Origin: Oryzobacter telluris
GTDB lineage: Bacteria; Actinomycetota; Actinomycetes; Actinomycetales; Dermatophilaceae
Reading direction: 5' to 3'
Length of the DNA: 64,000 bases
Assembly: GCF_043099285.1 (NCBI RefSeq)
Contig: NZ_CP170723.1
Location: 2,542,001-2,606,000 of the forward strand
The notes under the pieces were generated by a model. The model did not search any database, had not been told where the DNA came from, and was given only the letters and a program-made list of their open reading frames with translations. The first letter of the stretch is position 1. Every line of letters starts with the position of its first letter. The position numbers were made by a program, and so were the translations under genes. Positions 8,234 through 16,681 of this stretch are shown here, piece by piece.

Positions 8234-8239
8234 TAGGGT
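8234..8239 (+). promoter_or_regulatory. -10 element (TAGGGT), leaderless promoter of pepA
   Basis: TAGGGT ends 6 bases before the ATG at 8246. It is divergent from the gcvT promoter, 31 bases away. Confidence 0.55.
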
Positions 8240-8245
8240 GCCCGC

Positions 8246-9778
8246 ATGACCACCCTGTCAGTGACCACCCGCATCCCCGCCGAGCTGCCCGCCGACACCC
8301 TGGTGGTCGGCTCGGTGAGCACCCCCGACGGTGCCGACCTCGCGACCGGCCACGGCCTGCCGCGCAAGGCGGTCGTCCACCTCCAGGCGGTCCTCGCCGA
8401 CGTGGACGCCACCGGGAAGCCCGACGAGGTCGTCCGCGTCGTCGCGGTCCCGGGCGTCAAGGCCACCTCCGTCGTCGTCACCGGGCTGGGTGACGGCACG
8501 ACCCGTCGCACGTCCTACCCGCACACGGTCCTGCGGTCGGCGGCCGGCGCGGCCCTGCGCACGGTCAGCGGCAAGAAGTCGGTGGCGATCGCCCTCCCCA
8601 CGCCCGACGTCGAGAGCCTGTCGGCGGTCGCCGACGGCGCCTGGGCCGGCTGCTACACCTACGACAAGTCCGGCCCCCTCCCCGCCCGCCGCACCGGCGC
8701 CGCAAAGGGCAGGGCCGCCGCGGCCTCCGCCGGCCCCAAGGTCACGGTCGTCTCGGGCGCCGGCCAGGGCAAGGCCGCCAAGGACGTCGTCGCCCGCGCC
8801 GCCGTCCTCGGCGCCGCCCGCGACTGGGCCCGCGACCTCGTCAACACCCCCCCGAACTACCTCTTCCCCGCCTCGTTCGCCGACGCCGTGAAGAAGCGCG
8901 CCTCGGCCTCCCCCGCGAAGGTCACGGTGTCGGTCCTCGACGAGAAGGCGCTCGCCAAGGGCGGCTTCGGCGGCATCACCGGCGTCGGCCAGGGCTCGGC
9001 CAACCCGCCGCGCATCGTCACGGTGTCGTGGACCCCCGCCGCCCCGAAGGCCTCGGTGGCGCTCGTCGGCAAGGGCATCACCTTCGACTCCGGCGGCCTC
9101 AACATCAAGCCGGCGACCGGCATGGTGACGATGAAGTCCGACATGGCGGGTGCGGCCGCCGTCGCCGCCACGGTCCTCGCGGCCGCAGAGCTCGACCTGC
9201 CCGTCGCGGTCACCGGCTACCTCTGCCTCGCCGAGAACATGCCGAGCGGCACGGCCCAGCGGCCCAGCGACGTCGTCATCATGCGCGACGGCACGAGCGT
9301 GGAGATCCTCGACACCGACGCCGAGGGCCGCATGGTGCTCGGCGACGGCATCTGCCTCGCCAGCGAGAAGCACCCCGACTGGATCGTCGACATCGCCACC
9401 CTCACGGGCGCGCAGATGGTGGCGCTGGGCACCGACATCTGCGGCGTCATGGCCAACGACGACGCCTTCCGCACGAAGGTCGTCGCGTCCGCCGACGCCG
9501 CGGGCGAGGGCGCCTGGCCGATGCCGCTGCCCGTCGAGCTGCGCAAGAAGCTCGACACCCCCACCGCCGACATCGCGCACAAGGGCGACCGCGACGGCGG
9601 CATGCTCACCGCCGGGCTGTTCCTCCAGGAGTTCGTCGGCGAGGGCATCCCGTGGGCGCACGTCGACATCGCCGGCCCGTCCTTCAACGAGAAGGGCCCC
9701 AAGGGCGCGACGCCCAAGGGCGGCACCGGGTTCGGCGTCGCCACCCTGCTCACCCTCGTGGAGGGCGCGGCCTCCTGA
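8246..9778 (+). CDS. pepA: Leucyl aminopeptidase (M17)
   Basis: A 510-residue cytosolic M17 aminopeptidase that removes N-terminal residues from peptides and works as a hexamer with two metal ions. The catalytic domain shows GKGITFDSGGLNIKP (metal and catalytic Lys/Asp), MKSDMAGAAAV, and DTDAEGRMVLGDG, the equivalent of the family signature NTDAEGRL with Asn changed to Asp and Leu to Met. The N-terminal 190 residues form the regulatory alpha/beta domain. A strong hairpin follows the stop. Confidence 0.96.
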   Translation: MTTLSVTTRIPAELPADTLVVGSVSTPDGADLATGHGLPRKAVVHLQAVLADVDATGKPDEVVRVVAVPGVKATSVVVTGLGDGTTRRTSYPHTVLRSAAGAALRTVSGKKSVAIALPTPDVESLSAVADGAWAGCYTYDKSGPLPARRTGAAKGRAAAASAGPKVTVVSGAGQGKAAKDVVARAAVLGAARDWARDLVNTPPNYLFPASFADAVKKRASASPAKVTVSVLDEKALAKGGFGGITGVGQGSANPPRIVTVSWTPAAPKASVALVGKGITFDSGGLNIKPATGMVTMKSDMAGAAAVAATVLAAAELDLPVAVTGYLCLAENMPSGTAQRPSDVVIMRDGTSVEILDTDAEGRMVLGDGICLASEKHPDWIVDIATLTGAQMVALGTDICGVMANDDAFRTKVVASADAAGEGAWPMPLPVELRKKLDTPTADIAHKGDRDGGMLTAGLFLQEFVGEGIPWAHVDIAGPSFNEKGPKGATPKGGTGFGVATLLTLVEGAAS

Positions 9779-9795
9779 CGCCACGACGGCCGACG

Positions 9796-9838
9796 CGCCG
9801 AGGCCGGCGGACCCTGGTGGGGTCCGCCGGCCTCGGCG
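9796..9838. terminator. Bidirectional terminator between pepA and the 64-aa gene
   Basis: A perfect 19-bp stem (arms 9796-9814 and 9820-9838, starting CGCCGAGGCC) encloses a 5-base loop and is followed by TT. It lies between two convergent stop codons, so it probably ends both transcripts. Confidence 0.75.
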
Positions 9839-9856
9839 TTCGTCGGTGGGGGTGGG

Positions 9857-10051
9857 TCAGCCGCCGCTCTTGCGGCGGAACATCTGCTGGCGGGCGCTGG
9901 TCTCGGGACCGTGCGCACCGCCGACCTTGCCGTGCTCCGAGGAGTCGGAGACATCGGCTCCGCCGTGGGCCGCCTTCTTGTCGAGCGCGGCACGGAACTT
10001 GGCCTTGACGTCCTCGCTCACGGCGGGCTTGGGCCTGTCCTTCGATGACAT
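9857..10051 (-). CDS. Small DUF5302-like hydrophilic protein (64 aa)
   Basis: A 64-residue, highly hydrophilic and probably disordered protein (SKDRPKPAVSEDVKAKFRAALDKKAAH, then GPETSARQQMFRRKSGG). This pattern matches the small actinobacterial DUF5302 family, whose role is unknown. The ATG at 10051 has an AAGGACG ribosome binding site. It is the shortest confident gene in the window and is easily missed. Confidence 0.8.
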   Translation of the reverse strand: MSSKDRPKPAVSEDVKAKFRAALDKKAAHGGADVSDSSEHGKVGGAHGPETSARQQMFRRKSGG

Positions 10052-10128
10052 CGTGTGCGTCCTTCTCGTCGGTGGAGCGGGGACCCCACGCTCGCACGGA
10101 CGGCGGCGCGGGGCCAGTGGATTCGGGG

Positions 10129-10452
10129 TCAGCGCTCGCGCGGGCGGCGCTGGCGGGCGGTCCACTCGCGCATCCGCGCGGGGTAGCCGGTGAGGTTGAC
10201 GTCGTACACGGGGACGTCGAGCCCGCGGGCGACGTCGAAGGCGACCGGGCGCGACGGCAGTGCCCTGCGGGTCCACTCGCCGTCGTGGGCGATGAGGACG
10301 ACCGTCGTCGAGGTGACGTTGGTCGCCGGCTCGACATAGGCCTCCACCCCGCGCCGTGACGCGACGAACTCCGCGAGGTGCGCGCGGGCGGACGACAGGT
10401 CGGAACCAGCACTGGCCGACGCGTGTCCGCGCCGCCTCCTCCACCACGCCAT
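10129..10452 (-). CDS. Conserved hypothetical protein (107 aa), divergent from lpd
   Basis: A 107-residue soluble protein beginning MAWWRRRRGH with a central EPATNVTSTTVVLIAHDGEWTRRALPSRPVAFDVARGLDVPVYDVNLTGYPARMREW. The family is one I recognise only as a conserved actinobacterial hypothetical. No catalytic motif is evident. The basic start could contact a membrane or nucleic acid. A TATCGT -10 six bases before the ATG supports the start. It diverges from lpd across a 162-base region containing a near-palindrome. Confidence 0.75.
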   Translation of the reverse strand: MAWWRRRRGHASASAGSDLSSARAHLAEFVASRRGVEAYVEPATNVTSTTVVLIAHDGEWTRRALPSRPVAFDVARGLDVPVYDVNLTGYPARMREWTARQRRPRER

Positions 10453-10458
10453 GCGCCA

Positions 10459-10464
10459 ACGATA
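10459..10464 (-). promoter_or_regulatory. -10 element (TATCGT), leaderless promoter of the 107-aa gene
   Basis: TATCGT on the minus strand ends 6 bases before the ATG at 10452. Confidence 0.5.
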
Positions 10465-10482
10465 GGGCGTGCTCCCGTGCGA

Positions 10483-10500
10483 CCGGTGTGACCACACCGG
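10483..10500. promoter_or_regulatory. Inverted repeat, candidate operator in the lpd upstream region
   Basis: CCGGTGTG and CACACCGG are exact 8-base arms separated by AC. It sits 115 bases before the lpd start and 31 bases beyond the divergent start, a suitable place for a transcription factor controlling either gene. No regulator is recognised for it. Confidence 0.4.
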
Positions 10501-10614
10501 GAACGGGATGTGTGCGCGCCCGCGGGGAGTGCAAGGATGCTCGTCAGCGTCCGGTCGGCACCACACCCGCCGCGGGCGCGCCCCGCCCGTCGCCTCACCA
10601 AGGAGCTGCCAGGG

Positions 10615-11997
10615 ATGCCGGCCACCGCCGAGACCACCCACGACGTCGTCGTCCTCGGAGGGGGGAGCGGAGGCTACGCCTGTGCGCTGCGCGCGGCCGA
10701 GCTCGGCCTCACCGTCGCCCTCGTCGAGAAGGACCTGCTCGGCGGGACGTGCCTGCACCGCGGCTGCATCCCCACCAAGGCGCTGCTCCACGCCGCCGAG
10801 GTCGCCGACGCCGCCCGCGAGGCCTCCCGCTTCGGGGTGCGCGCGACGCTCGAGGGCATCGACATGGCCGGGGTCACCTCGTACCGCCAGGGTGTCGTCT
10901 CGCGGCTGCACAAGGGACTCCAGGGGCTCGTGAAGTCCCGCAAGGTCGACTACGTCGGGGGCGAGGGGCGCCTCGAGGACGGCCGCACCGTCGTCGTCGG
11001 CGACCGCCGCCTCGTGGGTCGGCACGTCGTCCTCGCCACGGGCTCCTACGCCCGCACGCTGCCCGGCCTCGACATCGCCGGCCGGGTGATGACGAGCGAC
11101 CAGGCCCTCGAGCTGGAGGACGTGCCGGGTCGCGTCGTGGTGCTCGGTGGCGGCGTCATCGGTGTCGAGTTCGCCTCCGTCATGCGCTCGTTCGGCGCCG
11201 ACGTCACCGTCGTCGAGGCGCTGCCGCGACTCGTGGCCGCCGAGGACCCCGCCTGCTCGACCGCGCTCGAGCGGGCGTTCAGGAAGCGCGGCATCACGGT
11301 GCGCACCGGCGCCCGATTCGAGTCGGCCTCCGAGAGTGACGGATCGGTCACCGTCACGCTCGAGGGCGGCGAGACGCTGGAGGCCGACCTCCTGCTCGTC
11401 GCGGTCGGCCGCGGGCCCTCCACCGCCGGCCTCGGGTTCGAGGAGGCCGGGGTCACCCTCGACCGCGGCTTCGTCGTCACCGACGAGCGCTGCCGCACCT
11501 CGGTCGAGGGTGTGTGGGCCGTGGGCGACATCGTCCCCGGGCTCCAGCTCGCGCACCGCGGCTTCGCCCAGGGGATCTTCGTCGCCGAGTCGATCGCGGG
11601 GCTGTCGCCCACCCCGATCGTCGAGGCCGAGATCCCCCGCGTCACGTACTGCGAGCCCGAGGTCGCGTCGGTCGGCCTCACCGAGGAGCAGGCCCGCGCC
11701 GCCCACGGCGACGCGGTGGAGACCTACGAGTACAACCTCGGCGGCAACGGCAAGAGCCAGATCCTGCAGACCCAGGGCTTCGTCAAGCTCGTGCGGGTCG
11801 CGGACGGACCGGTCGTCGGCATCCACATGGTCGGCGCCCGGATGGGCGAGCAGGTCGGCGAGGCCCAGCTCGTCGTCGGCTGGCAGGCCCACCCCGAGGA
11901 CGTCGCGGCGCTGCTGCACGCCCACCCCACCCAGAACGAGGCGCTCGGCGAGGCCCACATGGCGCTCGCCGGGAAGCCCCTCCATGCACACAACTAG
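10615..11997 (+). CDS. lpdA: Dihydrolipoyl dehydrogenase (E3)
   Basis: E3 flavoprotein that reoxidises dihydrolipoyl groups of 2-oxoacid dehydrogenases and the glycine cleavage system with NAD. The 460-residue product has the FAD site VVVLGGGSGGYACALRAAELG, the redox disulfide Cys46/Cys51 in GGTCLHRGCIPTKALLH, the NAD site VVVLGGGVIGVEFASV, and the C-terminal catalytic His437 in HAHPTQNEALGEA. Start choice: the frame is open from 10510, but the ATG at 10615 has AAGGAG upstream and begins right before the FAD fold. sucB follows 42 bases later, so E3 and E2 form one unit. Confidence 0.95.
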   Translation: MPATAETTHDVVVLGGGSGGYACALRAAELGLTVALVEKDLLGGTCLHRGCIPTKALLHAAEVADAAREASRFGVRATLEGIDMAGVTSYRQGVVSRLHKGLQGLVKSRKVDYVGGEGRLEDGRTVVVGDRRLVGRHVVLATGSYARTLPGLDIAGRVMTSDQALELEDVPGRVVVLGGGVIGVEFASVMRSFGADVTVVEALPRLVAAEDPACSTALERAFRKRGITVRTGARFESASESDGSVTVTLEGGETLEADLLLVAVGRGPSTAGLGFEEAGVTLDRGFVVTDERCRTSVEGVWAVGDIVPGLQLAHRGFAQGIFVAESIAGLSPTPIVEAEIPRVTYCEPEVASVGLTEEQARAAHGDAVETYEYNLGGNGKSQILQTQGFVKLVRVADGPVVGIHMVGARMGEQVGEAQLVVGWQAHPEDVAALLHAHPTQNEALGEAHMALAGKPLHAHN

Positions 11998-12039
11998 AGT
12001 GATGAACGCCACCGCCGCCCACGAAGGAGAGCACCACTG

Positions 12040-14004
12040 ATGTCCGAACGTGTACAGATGCCCGCACTCGGCGAGTCCGTCACCGAGGGGACCGTGACGC
12101 GGTGGCTCAAGAACGTCGGCGACGCGGTCGAGGTCGACGAGCCCCTGCTCGAGGTCTCCACCGACAAGGTCGACACCGAGATCCCCTCCCCCGTGGCCGG
12201 GACGCTCGAGGAGATCCTCGTCCAGGAGGACGACACGGTGCCGGTGGGTGCCGACCTCGCGGTCATCGGTGACGGCTCCGGCGGCGGCTCCTCCGACGGC
12301 GGTTCGCAGTCCGCGGACGAGGGTGCGTCGACCGACGAGGGCCCGGCCGACGAGGTGTCCGACCCCTCCGACGGCGACGCCGTGGCCGAGGCGGGCGACG
12401 AGGGCGGGCAGGAGCCGGCAGAGCCCCAGGCGTCCGACGACTCCAGCGGTTCCGACGACTCCGGCAGCGCTGAGGACTCCGGTTCCGAGGACTCCGGCTC
12501 CGCGGACTCCGGTGCGGGCGAGGAAGCCCCCGCCGCGTCCTCCGACTCCGGGTCCGGCGGCGGCTCCGGCACGACCGTGACGATGCCGGCGCTCGGCGAG
12601 TCGGTCACCGAGGGCACCGTGACCCGTTGGCTCAAGGCCGAGGGCGACGAGGTGGCCGTCGACGAGCCGCTCCTCGAGGTCTCCACCGACAAGGTCGACA
12701 CCGAGATCCCCTCGCCCGTGGCGGGCACCCTGACCCAGATCCTCGTCCAGGAGGACGAGACCGTGCCGGTCGGCGCGGACCTCGCGATCGTCGGTGGCGG
12801 CGGTGGCGGTTCCGCTGCGGCGGAGCAGGCTCCGGCGCAGGAGAAGGCCCCCGAACCCGAGGCCCCCAAGGCCGAGGAGAAGGCGCCCGACCCCGAGCCC
12901 GAGGCCCCGAAGGCCGAGGAGAAGGCCCCCGAGCCCGAGCCCGAGGCGCCGAAGGCGGAGGAGAAGGCGCCCGAGCCCGAGCCGGCGAAGGCCGAGGCTC
13001 CCGCCGCACCGGCCCCCGCGGCCGAGCAGTCCGACGACGCCGCGGCCTCCACCGACGGTGACCGCGACGCGGCCGCCTACGTGACCCCGCTCGTGCGCAA
13101 GCTCGCCGCCGACCACGGCATCGACCTCGCGAGCCTGGCCGGCACCGGCATCGGCGGACGCATCCGCAAGCAGGACGTCATCGCCGCCGCCGAGGCCAAG
13201 AAGGCGCCCGAGCCGGAGGCGGCCCCGGCCGCCCCCGCGCCCCAGGCAACGGCCGCGGCCGCTCCGGCGGCCCCGTCCGCCGACTCCAAGCGCGGCACGA
13301 CCGAGAAGATGTCGCGCCTGCGCAAGACGATCGCGCGCCGGATGGTCGAGTCCCTCCAGGTCTCGGCGCAGCTGACCACGGTCGTCGAGGTCGACGTCAC
13401 CCGCATCTCGCGGCTGCGCGACCGCGCCAAGGCCGACTTCGCCCAGCGCGAGGGCACCAAGCTCAGCTTCCTGCCCTTCTTCGCCCTCGCCGCGGTCGAG
13501 GCCCTCAAGGCCCACCCGACCGTCAACGCGAGCATCGAGGACGACGAGGTCACCTACTACGGTGCCGAGCACCTGGGCGTCGCGGTCGACACCGAGAAGG
13601 GCCTGCTCGTGCCGGTCCTGAAGAACGCCGGCGACCTCAACATCGCGGGCCTGGCCCGCGGCATCGCCGACGTCGCCGACCGCACGCGCAACAACAAGAT
13701 CATGCCGGACGACCTGGCCGGTGGGACCTTCACCATCACCAACACGGGCTCGCGCGGCGCGCTGTTCGACACCCCGATCATCAACCAGCCGCAGGTGGCC
13801 ATCCTCGGCACCGGGTCGGTCGTCAAGCGCCCGATCGTCGTCATCACCGAGGACGGTGGCGAGACGATCGCCATCCGCTCGATGGTGTACCTCGCCCTGT
13901 CGTACGACCACCGGATCGTCGACGGCGCCGACGCCGCCCGCTTCCTCACCACGATGAAGCAGCGGCTCGAGGAAGGCGCCTTCGAGGCCGACCTCGGTCT
14001 CTGA
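12040..14004 (+). CDS. sucB: 2-oxoacid dehydrogenase E2 (dihydrolipoamide succinyl/acetyltransferase), two lipoyl domains
   Basis: A 654-residue E2 acyltransferase core subunit. It has two nearly identical lipoyl domains (about 4-80 and 180-255), with lipoyl lysines at Lys43 and Lys218 in EVSTDKVDTEIPSP. They are joined by acidic Ser/Asp- and Pro/Glu/Ala/Lys-rich linkers. A peripheral E1/E3-binding domain (VTPLVRKLAADHGIDLASLAGTGIGGRIRKQDV) and the catalytic domain follow, with His624 and Asp628 in SYDHRIVDG. This is the actinobacterial SucB/AceF type, which in relatives can serve both pyruvate and 2-oxoglutarate dehydrogenase, so the substrate is open. AAGGAG precedes the ATG. A TAGAGT overlapping the lpd stop may be a separate promoter. 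Lipoylation needs LipB and LipA, encoded downstream. Confidence 0.94.
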   Translation: MSERVQMPALGESVTEGTVTRWLKNVGDAVEVDEPLLEVSTDKVDTEIPSPVAGTLEEILVQEDDTVPVGADLAVIGDGSGGGSSDGGSQSADEGASTDEGPADEVSDPSDGDAVAEAGDEGGQEPAEPQASDDSSGSDDSGSAEDSGSEDSGSADSGAGEEAPAASSDSGSGGGSGTTVTMPALGESVTEGTVTRWLKAEGDEVAVDEPLLEVSTDKVDTEIPSPVAGTLTQILVQEDETVPVGADLAIVGGGGGGSAAAEQAPAQEKAPEPEAPKAEEKAPDPEPEAPKAEEKAPEPEPEAPKAEEKAPEPEPAKAEAPAAPAPAAEQSDDAAASTDGDRDAAAYVTPLVRKLAADHGIDLASLAGTGIGGRIRKQDVIAAAEAKKAPEPEAAPAAPAPQATAAAAPAAPSADSKRGTTEKMSRLRKTIARRMVESLQVSAQLTTVVEVDVTRISRLRDRAKADFAQREGTKLSFLPFFALAAVEALKAHPTVNASIEDDEVTYYGAEHLGVAVDTEKGLLVPVLKNAGDLNIAGLARGIADVADRTRNNKIMPDDLAGGTFTITNTGSRGALFDTPIINQPQVAILGTGSVVKRPIVVITEDGGETIAIRSMVYLALSYDHRIVDGADAARFLTTMKQRLEEGAFEADLGL

Positions 14005-14029
14005 CCGGGTCGACCCCGAGGCACCCACG

Positions 14030-14917
14030 ATGGGCCGCGTCGCCGTCACCGGCTCCTCGGGTCTGATCGGCACCGCCCTCGTCGCCGCGCTCCGTGAGCG
14101 CGGCGACGAGGTCGTCCGCCTCGTGCGCCGCTCCCCCCGGGGCGCCGATGAGGTGCAGTGGGACCCGGCGTCCCGCCGCCTCGACCCGGCTGCCCTCGAC
14201 GGGGTCGACGGCGTCGTCAACCTCGCCGGAGCCGGTGTCGGGGACGAGCGCTGGTCGCCGTCGCGCAAGAGGGAGATCCTCGCCTCCCGCGTCGATGCCA
14301 CCACCGCCGTCGCCACCGCGATCGCGCAGACCGGCCGCCCCGTGCGGCTGCTCTCCGGGTCGGCCGTCGGCTTCTACGGCGACCGCGGCGAGGAGGAGCT
14401 GACCGAGGCGAGCCCGCCCGGGACCGGCTTCCTCGCCGACGTCGTCATCGCATGGGAGGCCGCGGCCCAGCCGGCCGTCGACGCCGGGGCGCCGGTCGCG
14501 TTCATCCGCACGGGCATCGTCCTCGCCGCCGACGGTGGGGCGGCCGCACCCCTGCTGCGACTGGCCCGTTTCGGCCTGGCCGGCCCGCTCGGCAACGGTC
14601 GCCAGTTCTGGCCGTGGCTGACCCTCGCCGACGAGGTCGGCGCGATCCTCCACCTGCTCGACCACCCCGAGGTGACCGGCCCGGTGAACCTCTTCACCGC
14701 CCCCGCGCGGCAGAAGGACGTCGTCGCGGCCATGGGTCGCGCCCTGCACCGCCCGACCGTCCTGCCGGCCCCGTCGCTCGCGCTGCGGGCCGTCGTCGGC
14801 GGGTTCGCCGACGAGATCCTCGGCAGCCAGCGGATCGTCGGCGACGCGCTGCGCGACAGCGGCTACGTGCCGCAGCACCCCGACCTCGACACCGCGGCGA
14901 GCTGGCTCGTCACCTGA
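14030..14917 (+). CDS. TIGR01777 family NAD(P)-binding epimerase (YfcH-like)
   Basis: A 295-residue atypical short-chain dehydrogenase/epimerase. The dinucleotide-binding loop is VAVTGSSGLIGTALVAALRERGDEV. The family-typical segment GVDGVVNLAGAGVGDERWSPSRKREILASRV follows, then a C-terminal DUF1731 domain (LPAPSLALRAVVGGFADEILGSQRIVGDALRDSGY). Family members (YfcH, the plant SULA/GIANT CHLOROPLAST homologue) have no settled substrate. It starts 26 bases after sucB on the same strand and may be cotranscribed. Its stop lies 2 bases from the stop of the convergent kinase-like gene. Confidence 0.92.
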   Translation: MGRVAVTGSSGLIGTALVAALRERGDEVVRLVRRSPRGADEVQWDPASRRLDPAALDGVDGVVNLAGAGVGDERWSPSRKREILASRVDATTAVATAIAQTGRPVRLLSGSAVGFYGDRGEEELTEASPPGTGFLADVVIAWEAAAQPAVDAGAPVAFIRTGIVLAADGGAAAPLLRLARFGLAGPLGNGRQFWPWLTLADEVGAILHLLDHPEVTGPVNLFTAPARQKDVVAAMGRALHRPTVLPAPSLALRAVVGGFADEILGSQRIVGDALRDSGYVPQHPDLDTAASWLVT

Positions 14918-14919
14918 GG

Positions 14920-16614
14920 TCAGGGCGCGGCGCTGAGGTCGCTGACCCGCCAGCCGACGTCGGTGAGCACCAGCGTGACGACCACCTCCTCCCCCGCGAC
15001 GGCGCCCCGTGGCGTGGACCCGGTCGGCCCGGTGACCTCGTAGGCGCTGGTGTCGAACCGGGCCCTGATGCGGGCTGAGGCGGCTCCCGCATCGACCGTG
15101 ACGGCGTCGCGCACGACGTAGGCCAGGCCCGTGTACCGCAGGCCCGAACGCGCGAGGTCGGTGACCGCGGCCCGGTCGCGGGACTCCGCGGCCGAGCCCG
15201 GGGCATCGGCCCCGTGCAGGTGCGCCGCCGTGGCCTCCCGCCACGCCACCGCCCGCGCCTGCGCCAGGGCGGCCAGCAGCTGCGTGGGTCGCTCCCGTGG
15301 TGCGGCGGGGTCGGTGCGGACGTCGCTGCCCACCGGCGGGAGCGCTGCCGGCCGGGCCCGGGCCGGAGCCTCGGCGCGCTGGGCGGGGAGCACGACGACC
15401 GCAGTCACGACGAGGCCGACGAGCACGCCCACGAGGGCGAGGACCGACCTCCACCGTCCCGACCCGGCGCCGGGCCGGACGACCCTCCCCGCGTGCCGTC
15501 CCCTCGGCCGCCTCGGCGCGCCTGACCGCGCCGGGAGGAGCGACGACGGCGACATGCGTGGAGGGGACAGCGGTGGAGGTGACAGCGGCGCGGGTCGATC
15601 CCGACGCACCGCCCACCGCGAACCGACCGCGGCGGCGAGACGAGCCCACGGCGACGGGCGGGGTGCGTCATCGGGCGGTCGGTCGGCCGCGGCCCGCAGC
15701 CGGTAGGTGACGGCGCTCGTCTCGTCGTCGCCCCGCACGAGGTGCAGCGGCTCGGGCCGCGCGGTGTGGAAGAGCTGCCAGGCGAGCTCGTGGGCGGTGG
15801 GGCGGTCGGCCGCCACGGGGCCCACCGCGGCCTCGAGCACAGCGACGACCCCACCGGCCCCGTCGCCCGCCCGGGACACCTCGGCGAGGGTGGGCCGCAG
15901 CCCCGGCGGCCCCGGGACCTGGCCGCTCAGGCAGAGCCAGCCCACCGCACCCACCGCGTAGACGTCGGCGGCCGGACCGGGGTCGCCACCCATGAGGACC
16001 TCGGGGGCGACGTACCCGTCGGTGCCCCACACGCCGTGCGCGACCTCCCCGACGACGTGCCCGAGCCCGAGGTCGGCGAGCAGCGGACGCCCGTCGAGCT
16101 CGAGGAGGACGTTGCCCGGAGAGACGTCGCCGTGGACCACCCCGAGGTCGTGGAGCCGCCCGAGCGCGGAGGCCAGCGGGGCCAGCACGGTGACCACCTC
16201 GCCCGGCGCGAGGTGGCCCCGCGCGCGGACGAGCGCGTCGAGGGCTCCCCCGCGCACGTGGGGCATGACGAGCGCGGCTCGACCGTCGGCCAGGGGGATG
16301 CACGCGTCGATCGGCACGACGTGCGCCGAGGCCGCGCTCGCCGACAGCGACGCCTCGCGCGCCGCGACCTCGAGGGCGTCGAGGTCGGCGCCGACCACCT
16401 TGACCGCCACCCGTCGCCCGCTGGCCTCCTCGACCCCGAGCCACACCTCGCTGGTGCCCCCGCGCGCCAGCAGCTCACCCAGCTGGAACCCGGGGACGAG
16501 GGGGGCCGGGGGCGTCGCCGTGCCACCGGCCACCGCCACGGCGACCCCTGCGCCACCATGGCCGTGCCGGCCGCCCACCGAGCCGCCGCGTGTCCCGAGC
16601 TCCCCCTCGTCCAT
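14920..16614 (-). CDS. Membrane-anchored serine/threonine kinase-like protein with atypical active site
   Basis: A 564-residue protein. After a 40-residue Gly-rich leader comes a kinase domain (about 43-310) with glycine loop LLARGGTSEVWLG, Lys72 in AVKVV, catalytic loop HGDVSPGN (Asp163, Asn168) and the metal-binding triplet as DLG (181-183) rather than DFG. The usual HRD arginine is Gly162, and the activation end is GTDGYVAPEV. Key Lys, Asp and Asn remain, so activity is possible but regulation by activation-loop phosphorylation is unlikely. A Pro/Arg-rich linker leads to one membrane helix (SVLALVGVLVGLVVTAVVVL) and an outer domain of about 150 residues. Start at 16614 avoids 29 upstream codons that would overlap pepE control sequences. 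Confidence 0.85.
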   Translation of the reverse strand: MDEGELGTRGGSVGGRHGHGGAGVAVAVAGGTATPPAPLVPGFQLGELLARGGTSEVWLGVEEASGRRVAVKVVGADLDALEVAAREASLSASAASAHVVPIDACIPLADGRAALVMPHVRGGALDALVRARGHLAPGEVVTVLAPLASALGRLHDLGVVHGDVSPGNVLLELDGRPLLADLGLGHVVGEVAHGVWGTDGYVAPEVLMGGDPGPAADVYAVGAVGWLCLSGQVPGPPGLRPTLAEVSRAGDGAGGVVAVLEAAVGPVAADRPTAHELAWQLFHTARPEPLHLVRGDDETSAVTYRLRAAADRPPDDAPRPSPWARLAAAVGSRWAVRRDRPAPLSPPPLSPPRMSPSSLLPARSGAPRRPRGRHAGRVVRPGAGSGRWRSVLALVGVLVGLVVTAVVVLPAQRAEAPARARPAALPPVGSDVRTDPAAPRERPTQLLAALAQARAVAWREATAAHLHGADAPGSAAESRDRAAVTDLARSGLRYTGLAYVVRDAVTVDAGAASARIRARFDTSAYEVTGPTGSTPRGAVAGEEVVVTLVLTDVGWRVSDLSAAP

Positions 16615-16668
16615 GTGGCCAGCCTGCCGGGAACCTCCCCGGCCGCCGGTGGGTTGTCCACAGGCTCC

Positions 16669-16674
16669 TAGGGT
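16669..16674 (+). promoter_or_regulatory. -10 element (TAGGGT), leaderless promoter of the peptidase E gene
   Basis: TAGGGT ends 7 bases before the ATG at 16682. Confidence 0.55.
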
Positions 16675-16681
16675 GGTCGGC

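Noticed and set aside
8192..8245. Glycine riboswitch upstream of gcvT
   Set aside because: Only 54 bases separate divergent starts and both promoters look leaderless, so there is no room for an aptamer.
10510..10614. Upstream ATG as the lpd start
   Set aside because: The extension is not like any Lpd N-terminus, and the ATG at 10615 has AAGGAG just before it.
10129..14316. A 1395-residue minus-strand open frame covering the lpd-sucB region
   Set aside because: It is an antisense shadow of high-GC codons in lpd, sucB and the epimerase gene. Only its last 107 codons (start at 10452) look like a real protein.
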